From contig NW_009799099.1 in NCBI RefSeq assembly GCF_000213175.1, positions 5,631,789-5,695,788 of the forward strand: a stretch of DNA of 64,000 nt, in the 5' to 3' direction. This document shows positions 24,348 through 33,675 of the stretch, piece by piece. Position 1 is the first letter of the stretch. Every line of letters begins with the position of its first letter. A program made the translations under genes and the position numbers. The stretch is from Neurospora tetrasperma FGSC 2508 (lineage: Eukaryota; Ascomycota; Sordariomycetes; Sordariales; Sordariaceae). Under the pieces are notes generated by a model. It was not told the DNA's origin. It searched no databases and worked only from the letters and a program-made list of their open reading frames with translations.

Positions 24348-24614
24348 CTACCACTGCGGCATATCCGGCGGTGCCCCCATCGACGACCCCTTCCAGACAT
24401 TCGCACCCCTATCCTTAGCCTTACAATCACCACACATATCCACCTCTTTCGTAGTCGTCTCCGTCGTCTGCCCGTCTTTACATCCACCAAACGCCAGTGG
24501 TTTGGCCGTGTGCTCCGCTTTGAGCACTTCGTAGCAGGTGTTTCGGTCGATGTCGGATTGGACGAGGTTCTTGCAGTGGGAGCAGTAGGTTTCGTTGAAG
24601 GTTATTGTGCACAT
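24348..24614 (-). CDS. Small Met-Cys cysteine-rich protein B
   Basis: 88-aa protein, single exon, start ATG at 24614. It opens MCTITFNETYCSHCKN and has seven cysteines at 2, 11, 14, 27, 45, 61 and 64, two of them as CxxC pairs (C11/C14 and C61/C64), a layout that could hold a metal ion. It has no signal peptide and no membrane segment. It is a paralogue of the gene at 25229-25480: the first 65 residues align without gaps, 38 identical by eye, with all seven cysteines kept and the shared block PL.FGGCK.GQT. The tails then diverge (this one ends Gly/Pro-rich). Upstream DNA is also shared, so the pair arose by tandem duplication. Function unknown. Confidence 0.72.
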   Translation of the reverse strand: MCTITFNETYCSHCKNLVQSDIDRNTCYEVLKAEHTAKPLAFGGCKDGQTTETTTKEVDMCGDCKAKDRGANVWKGSSMGAPPDMPQW

Positions 24615-24802
24615 TTTGCTGGGGGGTGGGACTATATTGGGAATGGGAATGGGAAGGGGGGCTGTAATTGGAAGTGTGAATGAAAGTGGTAATAAGCTGG
24701 TTACTCCGGTGGCTTGGTGATGCCTTGATTGTTCGTTGTATTGTTCGGGCATGTTACTTCTATTAAGTATAGGTTGCGAGTTTCTTGCCGCTGCTGCTTT
24801 TC

Positions 24803-24856
24803 TGCTTCATGGTTGTGAATGGCGAGGGTTGGTGAATCATTGAGTGTCAGGAATTG
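24803..24856 (-). promoter_or_regulatory. Conserved upstream block, copy 1
   Basis: A 54-bp block about 190-240 bp upstream of gene B matches 25743-25796, upstream of gene C, at 46 of 54 positions by eye. The core TGTGAATGGCGAG and ATCATTGAG are nearly unchanged. It may be a promoter element or simply residue of the duplication. Confidence 0.5.
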
Positions 24857-25228
24857 AAACAACACGCCCCGGTAAGGTCGGGTCTGCGTCCTGCAAACGG
24901 ACTATACCTTCATAATCCAAAGATGGACAGAGGTGACTGCCAAGGAATTTGAAAGTTCTCAATCACCTGCCTTCCTTAACTAGGTACCTTACCTCTATGT
25001 GTCTTGTAGAATATACCTCTACAATCAAGTCCTCGCAACCAAAACCCATCCCCTTCATTCCAACTTCCACCCCCAACGTCACCGCACAACCAGCCTACAT
25101 CCATCCAGTCATTACCAATCATAAGAACCAGAACCAATTTAAGCATCATCCCTTTTCCTCCCTCCTCCCTCCTCACCTGCTCACCTCCTCCTCACCAGCC
25201 CTGCTCCTCACCTCACCTCCCATCTCAA

Positions 25229-25480
25229 TTATAGCGCACCCATCGCCGCCGCCTTCCACGCATCAACCTCATCATTTATCTTTTTCTTACATCCATCACA
25301 CATCCCTTCCTCCTTCGTCTTCGTCACCGATGTCTGGCCTTCTTTACACCCCCCGAAATCTAGGGGATTCATGGTGAACTCGGAGTTCCAGACTTCGTAG
25401 CATTTACTGCGGTCGACCTCGGATTTGATCAGGGTCTTGCAGAGGGAGCATTTAATTTCGTTGTAGGTTACTGTGCACAT
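25229..25480 (-). CDS. Small Met-Cys cysteine-rich protein C
   Basis: 83-aa protein, single exon, start ATG at 25480, tandem paralogue of the gene at 24348-24614 in the same orientation. It opens MCTVTYNEIKCSLCK and keeps cysteines 2, 11, 14, 27, 45, 61 and 64 at the same spacing, plus NPLDFGGCKEGQT. Many differences from its partner are conservative (I/V, F/Y, D/E), which suggests both copies have been under selection rather than decaying. After C64 the tail is Lys-rich and then Ala-rich. No targeting signal is seen. Function unknown; a small zinc-binding or redox-active protein is one guess from the CxxC pairs. Confidence 0.72.
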   Translation of the reverse strand: MCTVTYNEIKCSLCKTLIKSEVDRSKCYEVWNSEFTMNPLDFGGCKEGQTSVTKTKEEGMCDGCKKKINDEVDAWKAAAMGAL

Positions 25481-25742
25481 TTTGTGGGGGGTAGGGGGTG
25501 GGCTGATGGGGCTTGGTGGTCTGGTGGTGTGGTGGTGGTGAATGGGGGGTGGTGTGGTGTGAACAGGTAGAAGTAGGTAGAAGGAGGTAATAACTGGGAG
25601 CTTTTCCGGTGGTTTGCGGTGATCGAGGCAATAAGAAGATACCACCTGACCAAGGGCGTTTATTGTGCCTTGTGTTGTGTCGTGTTGTTTACTTATAGTA
25701 ATGGAAGGCTGAGTTCCTTATCCTGTCAAACTGCCCCTGGTT

Positions 25743-25796
25743 TGTTTCATGGTCGTGAATGGCGAGTGCTGGTGGATCATTGAGCGTAAGGTATTG
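25743..25796 (-). promoter_or_regulatory. Conserved upstream block, copy 2
   Basis: Partner of 24803-24856, about 260-315 bp upstream of gene C. The distance to the ATG differs by about 70 bp between the copies, yet the block itself is about 85 % identical. Confidence 0.5.
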
Positions 25797-26424
25797 CTAA
25801 CTATACGAGCAAGGCCAGGTCTGTGAATGGGCTATGTGATCCCAAGATGAAGCGAGACGACGGCCCATGAATCCAGAAGCTCTGGTCTGTCAGTCTGTCA
25901 GTCTGTGTCTCATGGCGGCTGTCTTAACTCGTTTGACCTCAATTAATAGAGAGAGGCTTGTCAGTGTGTAAAGAAGTTGGCACGAGAATGGTACCTTTAT
26001 CCGATAGTCCTGAACGCGTTGAGGAAGGGATGAAAAGAAGAAACATAAGAGTTCGTTCCTCAATAGCACTCGCTAGAGGTAGTCGTTATCGGCTATACCG
26101 TTGACACGACTAGGTAGGAACATCAGATAACAGAACCATGGGAACCGCGTGATAGATTTTGTACGCGTGCTTATTCAGTCTGAACTCAACGAGACGAGGC
26201 TATTGTGAAGTTCTGACAATAGCACGAAAGCATGTCGATTACTCCTCCGACAAGTTCACAAGAAAGCTATAAAGCACCCTCTCAAGAACCCTCAACTTTG
26301 TCGCTCTCTTCCAAGAACACTTTTTGACCCAAAAAACCAAGAACCGAGCAAAGAAAGCGCACCTAGACTTTCACTCAAAGAAACACAACACAAGCAACAA
26401 GCTCTGCACTCACAAAACAACAAG
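25797..26424. other. Divergent intergenic region of genes C and D
   Basis: Holds a GTCTGTCA tandem (about 25884-25910), a TATA-like element at 26268-26274 and an A/C-rich leader before the ATG at 26425. No coding region. Confidence 0.5.
26268..26274 (+). promoter_or_regulatory. TATA-like element
   Basis: TATAAAG followed by CACC, 157 bp upstream of the ATG at 26425, then a pyrimidine-rich stretch and an A/C-rich leader as in well-expressed fungal genes. Confidence 0.45.
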
Positions 26425-26676
26425 ATGTGCACCAAAAAGCAATACCTCTTCGTGGTCTGCGGCCACACCGAATGGTGCGAGTCTCAGTGCCAGACCAAGT
26501 TGAAGCGCACCTTGATGAACCCCAAGGACGAAAAATACCCGCCGCCTTGCATCCCTGTCACGGAGGTGACCGACCCCATCAGGCTGGTGGGCAAATGCAG
26601 CACTTGCCGCCCCAGAACTCGCAGTGCCCGCAGTGCTTTCGGCACTACCAGTGCTACCAGTGCTTCCGGTGCTTGA
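26425..26676 (+). CDS. Small Met-Cys protein D, probably frameshifted
   Basis: As written, 83 aa starting MCTKKQYLFVVCGHTEWC, with cysteines at 2, 12, 18, 22, 42, 58 and 61. The CGH and the closing CSTC pair resemble a zinc-knuckle-like layout. After C61 the frame turns into low-complexity Arg/Ser/Ala/Thr and stops at 26676. The neighbouring frame over 26613-26738 instead reads a cysteine-dense tail (CPQCFRHYQCYQCFRCLKN) and ends at 26738. One extra C in the CCCC run at 26610-26613 would join the two into a protein of about 104 aa with several more CxxC pairs. I think the longer form is the true or ancestral product; the break may be a sequencing error, a real mutation or a strain difference. 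Strong start context and a TATA-like element support expression. Function unknown. Confidence 0.6.
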   Translation: MCTKKQYLFVVCGHTEWCESQCQTKLKRTLMNPKDEKYPPPCIPVTEVTDPIRLVGKCSTCRPRTRSARSAFGTTSATSASGA

Positions 26677-26973
26677 AGAACGAGAGGAAGCCCCAGGAGA
26701 GGGTCCAGATGTGGCACAGTCTGGTACCTAAGGAATGATGGGGGATAAGAGGTAAATGCTTCTTGAGGACTGGTAAAGTAGAGTTTTCCTAACATTGTGA
26801 CAGAAAGGGATGCCGAGGGAAGTTTAGAAGTAGGTTGCCGGCTAAGGCTGTGGTGGAAGAAGCTGACATGGACTTGGTAGGGAACACGATGCAAAGACGA
26901 CGACATGGACAAGGAATGCGATGGATGAACAACATACCCGTAGATGTACTTCCAACAACAACTAAATCTTGCT

Positions 26974-28746
26974 CTAAGCCTTCCTCCTCTTGGCAGAAGG
27001 TTCATCCTTCTCCTGACCCTTCTCCTTGATCAACTCCTTTTCCTGCTTCTTGACCCACGCCACAGCCTCCCTAATAATCCTCTTCTCGCCCGCCCTAACC
27101 CACACAGCCATCTCCTTCCTCGTCGTCGGCCTCCCGCCCTCAATCCCCGCAAGAACCTTCTCATCCTCCTCCAAACTCGTAGCATACTGCCCCTCCCTCT
27201 CCTCCAACGCCTTCCTCACGCCACCCAACAAGATCTCCTTCCTCACAGTCTTATTCCCCAACGCCTCCGCCACCGCCCTATCCCCCGTCCCGACCACCTT
27301 CTTCACAGCCTTCAGGTACGTCTTGACCTGCTCCTCCAACTCCTCCGGCAATCCCATAAACTCCGCTTCACCGTGGACTTGCCCCTCCGAATCCGGATCC
27401 TCGCTCTGTCGTTCCAACACAAAACTATCCTCCCACTCTCCCTCCTCCTCCTTCTGCTCCTCAACCAACTCCTCGACCTTTGCCCAATCCACCTCCTTCT
27501 TCCTCCCCTTTATTCCCTCCACCATCTTCTTCAAGCCCCCTTCCACCAACCCCCACCCCACCTCCACCACATCATACCGCGCATGATTCGGCGTGACATA
27601 GCCATACCTTCTCAACAGCTCCGCACTGCTCAACGGCCCATAATAATTAAGAATCTCCTCCCCTTCTTTGATCTCCCTCAGCGACGTAGCTGTCAGGCAC
27701 GCCTCTCCATGATTAATATGCGCATTAAACACCGCATCGGCATTGAGCATATCCGCCATGGGCACCATCCCCATCGTATCATTCATTCCCCCGATTTTAT
27801 CCTCGACCCACCCATCTTCTTCCTCTTCTTCATCTTCGTCGTCATCCTCCTCCTTAGCCAAATCAAAAGCATACGCCATGATCGCCGACCCCATCCTATG
27901 TCCCAGCTTCAACAATTCCCCCTCATCCAACCTTTGTGTCTTTGGTGTTCCCGCAGGGTAGAAAACGTCTTCATTCTCTTGCACCACCTTGACGATTTTC
28001 GTGCGAATCATCTTATCCGCCTCGTCCTTGCCTACTTTGGCTACTAGCGCACTAGCTTGCAACTCGGCCAGTTCCGCCTCAGTCCAAAACATGGGCGTGT
28101 CGAACTGGTGCGGGAGAATAGACAAGTAAGGGGACCAATTTGAAGAAGAACCCTGGAGGTACTCGTGCATGAGAATCAGGATGAGTAAAGTCCAGGAGTC
28201 CTGGGACTGGGAGTCTTCCGCGTCGTCGTCGTCATTTTCGGGGGAGGGCGGCTCGTCGTCGGCGTCGGCGGTGTGGGAGGGGGATTCCTCGGCGACGGTG
28301 GGTTCGGCGGGTCCTTTGAAGAGGTGCGGGAGCTTTTTGGCGAGGGGGGAGGTGGTGGCGCAGAGGATGGAGGCGCGGGGGATGGTGAAGAGGGTTGTGT
28401 CGGCGGGGATGGGGGCGGTTGCGACTGGGAGGAGGGTGTTAGTGATTGTTTGATAGTGTAGATAGTAGAGGGGTGTGAGGATAAGGTGGTGAAAGTCGTG
28501 AGCTTTAAGTTGAGAAGGAGTGGATTGACATGAGAGGTGAAGGACACTTGGCGATATTTCGCGACTGGGTTGAGTTGGAAAGGAGAAAAACTCACTAATA
28601 CCACGGCCGGCGCTCTTGTCTCTCAGATCAACAAGCTTGATGTCCTTGTGAAAGGTGGCGCCGGGTTGGCTTGTGAACCATTCAAGGAACTTTTGAGTTT
28701 GCTGCTCAAAGTCACCGGCGGGTACGGTATCCGTGGTGGTGGCCAT
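26974..28746 (-). CDS. Rkm4/SETD6-like SET methyltransferase
   Basis: SET-domain protein lysine methyltransferase, closest in layout to Rkm4, which methylates ribosomal protein L42 in yeasts, and to SETD6. Exons 28746-28596 and 28424-26974 across a 171-nt intron (donor GTGAGT, CACTAAC branch site, CCCAG acceptor) give 533 aa. The join rebuilds the SET opening AGRGIIATAPIPADTTLF. The SET core contains MVPMADMLNAD and, about 45 residues later, EEILNYYGPLSSAELLRRYGYV, with the Asn-Tyr-Tyr methyl-transfer signature. Acidic loops are inserted in the SET region. A Rubisco-LSMT-type helical substrate-binding part follows, then a Lys/Arg-rich tail (AKRRKA) that could be a nuclear signal. Start: the ATG at 28746 is preferred over more distant in-frame ATGs because homologous sequence begins near it. 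Histone targets remain possible. Confidence 0.88.
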   Translation of the reverse strand: MATTTDTVPAGDFEQQTQKFLEWFTSQPGATFHKDIKLVDLRDKSAGRGISEFFSFPTQPSREISPSVLHLSCQSTPSQLKAHDFHHLILTPLYYLHYQTITNTLLPVATAPIPADTTLFTIPRASILCATTSPLAKKLPHLFKGPAEPTVAEESPSHTADADDEPPSPENDDDDAEDSQSQDSWTLLILILMHEYLQGSSSNWSPYLSILPHQFDTPMFWTEAELAELQASALVAKVGKDEADKMIRTKIVKVVQENEDVFYPAGTPKTQRLDEGELLKLGHRMGSAIMAYAFDLAKEEDDDEDEEEEEDGWVEDKIGGMNDTMGMVPMADMLNADAVFNAHINHGEACLTATSLREIKEGEEILNYYGPLSSAELLRRYGYVTPNHARYDVVEVGWGLVEGGLKKMVEGIKGRKKEVDWAKVEELVEEQKEEEGEWEDSFVLERQSEDPDSEGQVHGEAEFMGLPEELEEQVKTYLKAVKKVVGTGDRAVAEALGNKTVRKEILLGGVRKALEEREGQYATSLEEDEKVLAGIEGGRPTTRKEMAVWVRAGEKRIIREAVAWVKKQEKELIKEKGQEKDEPSAKRRKA

Positions 28747-29871
28747 GGCGGGCAACGGTAGTTGAATGAGCGAGATAATTGTTTGAGTCCAAAGGAATGA
28801 CCAGTGATGTTCCGACAAAGAATCTTTGCCAGGGTAGGTGAGAGGTTGGAAAGTGGTGATTTCAGAATTCACCGTTCTGAGATGGTGAAATTTCCAAAAG
28901 GCCGAGATAACTCCAGCGATCTTCCGACTTGTTAGTGGACTTCTCAAGGGTGGCTCGTGCACATCTGACAAATAATGAGGGTTAGGGTTTCACTCGCTCC
29001 TCGACCGCCACGGTTAAAGATGCGCTTGACGCAGATAAACAAAGAAAAGGGGGTAAGACCATTCACTGGCTCTAAAAAAATGGACATAAAGCAAATACAA
29101 CGTGTCATTTGCTTCATTGTGCCTTGTAGGTTGGTCCCCAAGTTGACAGTTAGTCCTTGCCTTATGGTGTTTCTCTTCGACTCTTGTGCGTGGTGCTTTC
29201 CCCTAACTCAAATCGGTTGTGCCCGCCTCAGGGAAGGTTGGAAAATGCTCTTGAAAGTCTGTTGCTAGCCGCCAATGTATACGATACCGCGCTTTTCCAC
29301 CATCAGATACCGACATGTGTTGCCTTTAAGATAGGAGAGTGCGGCGCGGGGTTGAGTACCAGTGAGCAAGAACGTGTGTGAGGAACGCCAGAAAGTCCTG
29401 AAAGTGGTCGAGCTGCTCCGAGTGTGAAGATGGTCGATGGTTGTTGAAAGGGGGTGGAGAGTTGCTGACAATCGGGTCCTTTGAAGGTTGGCAAGTTACC
29501 GCTGGTAATGCGATACGTTATGGTCTGTCGGCTGTTGAATTCAAGCGAGTGAGATGTTTCTCTGCCGGCTCCTTCGTGGTCCGATGTCACGTCGTTTGCC
29601 TTCTCTGCTGTTAGCTCCACGGTTAGTCCATCACATGCAACACACTTCAGCACCCCCCGATGCTCAAGATGCAATGTCGCAGTCCTCAAGAACTTGATCG
29701 AACCGTCTTGCATGCAAACAATAATCATTCTGGACTCCGGCCCGCAGGTATGAAATGGGTATGCGGGATTATGCCAGCCTCTATGCCCATCGATATAGTA
29801 CAGGGGTGTATACAATAAAGGGATGCTTCTTCTCTTTCTTCACTTTCTGTTTTCTCTCTTCTTCGCGCTCC
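28747..29871. other. Intergenic with telobox-like motif
   Basis: 1.1 kb between two same-strand genes. The only clear motif is the telobox-like element at 28977-28990. No coding region is supported. Confidence 0.5.
28977..28990 (-). promoter_or_regulatory. Telobox-like element
   Basis: On the minus strand AAACCCTAACCCTC, about 230-245 bp upstream of the Rkm4-like start codon. Such AACCCTA elements occur in fungal promoters of ribosome-related genes and bind Tbf1-type factors in yeasts. The link is inferred from motif and position. Confidence 0.4.
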
Positions 29872-30847
29872 TCACGCTCCGAGCCTCTTGAGGATCTTCT
29901 CTCTGACGATGCGCTGAGCGACAGCGGCACCCTTTTCTAACGAGATGGCGCCAATGATGGCGAAGAGGGTGGAGTTGAGGACGACGACGACACCGGAGGA
30001 TTCGAGATCTTCGGGCTAAAGAATTACACAAGGTTTCGTGTTAGCAAGTAGCAAGCTCTGGGATGAAGACATGAGGGTGTTACCATTCTGGGCTTCCACC
30101 GCATGACGGTGAGCAAGCCAAAGTCGATGCCCATCCGTGCGATCTTGGTCTTGTCCATAATGTCTAGCGGTTGCGTGTAGATGAGCTTGTCGATGTTGGC
30201 CAGGGCGGCGTGGTTGTAGGGCGTGCGGCCGTACTTGTCGACGATGGGCTCGTTAAGGACGGGGCTGGTGAGAATAGAGCGGGTCGTCTCGAGGGCGATT
30301 ATTTGACGGCCTGACAGAAATTTGTTAGCCGTGGTCTGTATTGTTGTTTCCGTCGCGAGATATCCGTCTCCCCAAATATTTCCTCTTGCGACTGAGACCA
30401 CTGCCAGAACGTACCGAGGAAAGCCAGCCTTGTGTTGTAACCTCTCCTTCCGTAGTCGAAACTCTTGTGGGTGACGGCCAGCCACTTGGTCTCCTCTGAT
30501 AGCATCCTGCTGCCGCCCTGGCCAAGGAAGGCGTCGTAAAAGGCATCCAACTTTGCCGGGTCGCTGTTGACCATCCACTGCTTGCGCCTGGGGTCCTTGA
30601 CGAGGTTGAGGGAGAAACCGGGGCCCTTCATGCGCTCGGGGGTGTAGGACCACCTTGGCCTGGGCTGCTGCGAGCTGCTGCTGCCGGAAGCATCTTGTTC
30701 TTGTTGGACAGCCGACGACGACGAGACCTGGCGGGCGACGGGGACGGCAGCGAGTTGTTGGACAGCGACAGGTCGCCTAGAGCATTGCTGGGCAACAGTC
30801 TTGCACGTCGAGGCGAAGACGGAACGGGAGGGTGTGAGGGCGGCCAT
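29872..30847 (-). CDS. mrpl15: Mitochondrial ribosomal protein mL57 (L15)
   Basis: Mitochondrial large-subunit ribosomal protein with an RNase III-like fold, the counterpart of yeast MRPL15/mL57. Exons 30847-30415, 30310-30084 and 30015-29872 give 267 aa. Residues 1 to about 60 are rich in Ser, Ala, Gln and Arg with few acids, as in a matrix presequence. The mature part carries WSYTPERMKGPGFSLN, then WLAVTHKSFDYGRRGYNTRLAFLG, the characteristic RNase III-like segment, followed across intron 1 by RQIIALETTRSIL. The acidic catalytic residues of true RNase III are not evident, consistent with a structural role. Exon 3 encodes the helical end (EKGAAVAQRIVREKILKRLGA) after a CTTTAG acceptor. It diverges from the Rtt109 gene about 1 kb away. 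Family call firm; the last exon rests on frame continuity and composition. Confidence 0.86.
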
Positions 30848-31851
30848 TGTGGTCTATTTTTTTCTTTTATTTTGGATGCGACTGGAGATGCGACCACCCG
30901 AGGCGAGACCGTGGAGATACTACTACGAGGTTGAAGGTATGGATGGAGATGTGGATGGATGTGACGGGGTCGTGGGGTAGAAAGAGGTCGAGGTCGGATG
31001 GGCGCCCGTTTCCACACTGGCTCGCAAAACACCACCACCAAAGATTCCGGAGTCCTTCAAGGAAAGATGTCGCGCGGCTGACTTATCGGCTCGGCGCGGT
31101 CGGTGCACAGGCTGAGTGGTTCGACGGGTCGCTGTGCGGAAAGTCCAAAGTCCCAAGGCAAGGCTCCGGGTCCGTTCGCGTGCCTGGAGTGGGACGGCAA
31201 GACGGGAATTTTTTGCGACCGATCGAGGGACGGGACTGGACTGGATGGACCCCTCGGCAGGCTTCGATACGGGCGGGCCTAGCTCGGGTGGTCTGTGCGT
31301 TGACGGATGGTCACTTCACAAGTACTTGGGTTCTCCAGACTTGGACTTTGGCTGTCGACTCGACCATTGGGCAATTCTCCAGGCTCAGTAAAGTGCGGGG
31401 CCTCAGTTCTCCCAAGAGCTAGCCGCCTAAGGTTAGCTTGACCTTCCTTCTTCCCTCCCGTTCCGTCCTGTTGCTCAAAAAGGTACATCGATCAGGTACC
31501 TTTGAGAAGAACTGCAAAGAGCAGGGGAAGCTCAGGTCCGCAAACCAATCGATTTACACGGCGCGGGCAGCCCTGTCGCGTCCAGGGCACCTCCACTGTT
31601 GGTTCAGTGCCTGGGGCTGTTAGTGCTTTCTTGTCGCGTCCCTTGCAGTTGGACTTCCTTTCATCTCTTCCCTTCTTCTTCCCCAGCACTGCTTTTCGTC
31701 AAACAAAAGGCTACCTACTCTTCCCCAAGGCACTCCATGCTCATCCATACCTACCTAGTCACCATGTGCTCTGGTCTGTGACCTCACTGACCATCTCAGC
31801 ACCCGCAATTCCACCGTCTCCAAACGCGATCGCGACTCTTCCTCGGCCAAG
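30848..31851. other. Divergent promoter region, mL57 / Rtt109
   Basis: 1.0 kb between divergent start codons. Open frames here are short and of biased composition. Both promoters must lie in it; I see no canonical TATA or operator. Confidence 0.5.
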
Positions 31852-33675
31852 ATGAGCTCCTCCTCCAACCAGGTGAATGCTGGTGGCAGCACCACAAACG
31901 AACTGTTGGAGAAGCTTGCTTCTGTGCTGCCAAAGGACCTCAAGTTCTCGATCCACCACCTATCGACACCACCCACCCGCACCGATGCTCTCTTCGTACC
32001 TCCTCCGGGAGAGAAAGCCGACAAGACTTATTGCGAAAAGCACTTCCTCGCCCTTTCGATCGAAGCCCCCGTTACTGGTGCTGTCAAGCGGTCTTCCCCT
32101 GGCGCTGACGAGGCAAAATCGACCGAGACGGCAACAAAACAAGTTATCGCCTTCGCCATCGAGGTGTTCATCTTTACCACAGCCTTCCAGACAGTCCTGT
32201 TCGTCTCCAAGGCCGACTCGACCGGTTATCTCCATCTTCTCAAACTACCGAGAGGAGGTCCTTCTCCCATTAGCGAAGTCAGCTCGACCCTTGTATCCTA
32301 CCTCATCCAACATCGCCGGCGAAAGAACATTGTCTCTGTCGTCAACCTCTTCGGCCGTGCGCAGAGCCAGTACCTCTTCCCAGGTAGTGGTGAAAACGAC
32401 GGAATCGGGCCAGGCAGGGAGAAGCACATTCTTAGCGATAGGGGTCTCATCAAGTGGTGGTGTCGTGTTCTCAACCCGCTTCTGGAAGATCAGCGCAAGG
32501 ATGATCGGGTCGCGGCTACCAAGGGATACCTCCTTGTTCCTGGTCTGGAAGAGCGGGACATGCGCGCCTTTATTCCGCGGACCGTCACCAGCGCCAACGA
32601 CTGGGAAATTGGCCATCCCATGGAGAGGATATCCCACTATACCCAGAAATTCGACTGGGTACCACCTAGGTGTCTGATACCGCGATACCCAGACGACCCA
32701 AAGTCGCGTTACAGGGATGAGCTTGACGAGGAGTCTGCAAAGTGGAAGCAGGATATGGGGGCTTGGAAGAGCATTAGGACATTGAACCAGTTCTGGGATA
32801 CCATGGCCTTCAGACAGGAATGCTCATCCGGGCGATTGACAGGGTTCATTTGGCTGGTCTTTGATCCCAAGAAGTCGGAAACAGAAGAGCAGGCGACACA
32901 AGCCACGACGGCTTCGTTCGCAACGTCGTTTGCATCCGCGCCACTCATGACCCCAACCGGCTCTTTCGATGCTTCCACCGCCTTCCCTCCTTCCACTCCA
33001 CCAAAGCGTCGTGCTGATGTGCCGGCCCGTACGCCACAAGCCAGCCCACTCAAGGCCTCTTTCACAGCTGGAGAGATTACGAATTCTCAGCCAGACATGG
33101 CCAAGGAGACCAGCAAGACAGAGAAGGAGAAGAAAAAGAAGCTAAAAGGTCGCATCACGCCTCGTGTTCCCAAAGTCAAGAAACACCAACGGAATTACCT
33201 CTTCAAGCGACCAAACACCACGGCCTACTACCATTGGCCGACCGAGGGCCGTGGCGACCTAATCGTGGACGAGCATGACTACAAGCGCGTGGTGGAGCTG
33301 CTGCTGCAGCTTGATTTTGAGACGCTGGGCAAGGCTTGTAGTGCCACCAAGCGATGGATCAGCGAGGCTGGCATGGGTGCCAAATGGGGACATGAGGTTG
33401 TTGGGAGGCGGGTCCAGACCGTGACAAGTGCCACTGCTGACCGGGGAAGCGCAGCTCCAGTCAACAATCTGACGGGGTTGGTGAGGAAGAAGAAGCCGGC
33501 TGCTATTGAGAGTGGCGCGGCGGACGTAAAGACGAATGGGTTAGAGGACCCCTCTACCGAGAATGGGACACCAGCAACACCAAGTGAAGCTGTCAAGCCA
33601 CTGGTGCTTGAAGCGCCCAAGGTAAATGTTCTGGGAGCTGGACTGATTAGGAAGAAGCCCAAAACGTCAGCTTAG
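31852..33675 (+). CDS. rtt109: Rtt109 histone H3-K56 acetyltransferase
   Basis: Nuclear acetyltransferase that, with histone chaperones, acetylates new histone H3 (K56, also N-terminal lysines) during replication; it acts in chromatin assembly and DNA-damage tolerance. Single exon, 607 aa. The Rtt109/p300-like fold is recognised from TTAFQTVLFVSKADSTGYLH, then KGYLLVPGLEERDMRAFIPR and VPPRCLIPRYPDDPKSRY. The last contains D281-D282-P283-K284, matching the Asp-Asp and auto-acetylated Lys region of the yeast enzyme. FWDTMAFRQECSSGRLTGF ends the core at about residue 330. After a Ser/Thr/Pro-rich linker comes a basic stretch EKEKKKKLKGR, likely a nuclear signal, and a tail of about 190 residues ending in a second NLS-like IRKKPKTSA. 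Start: ATG 31852 in the context CCAAGATGA. Confidence 0.96.
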   Translation: MSSSSNQVNAGGSTTNELLEKLASVLPKDLKFSIHHLSTPPTRTDALFVPPPGEKADKTYCEKHFLALSIEAPVTGAVKRSSPGADEAKSTETATKQVIAFAIEVFIFTTAFQTVLFVSKADSTGYLHLLKLPRGGPSPISEVSSTLVSYLIQHRRRKNIVSVVNLFGRAQSQYLFPGSGENDGIGPGREKHILSDRGLIKWWCRVLNPLLEDQRKDDRVAATKGYLLVPGLEERDMRAFIPRTVTSANDWEIGHPMERISHYTQKFDWVPPRCLIPRYPDDPKSRYRDELDEESAKWKQDMGAWKSIRTLNQFWDTMAFRQECSSGRLTGFIWLVFDPKKSETEEQATQATTASFATSFASAPLMTPTGSFDASTAFPPSTPPKRRADVPARTPQASPLKASFTAGEITNSQPDMAKETSKTEKEKKKKLKGRITPRVPKVKKHQRNYLFKRPNTTAYYHWPTEGRGDLIVDEHDYKRVVELLLQLDFETLGKACSATKRWISEAGMGAKWGHEVVGRRVQTVTSATADRGSAAPVNNLTGLVRKKKPAAIESGAADVKTNGLEDPSTENGTPATPSEAVKPLVLEAPKVNVLGAGLIRKKPKTSA

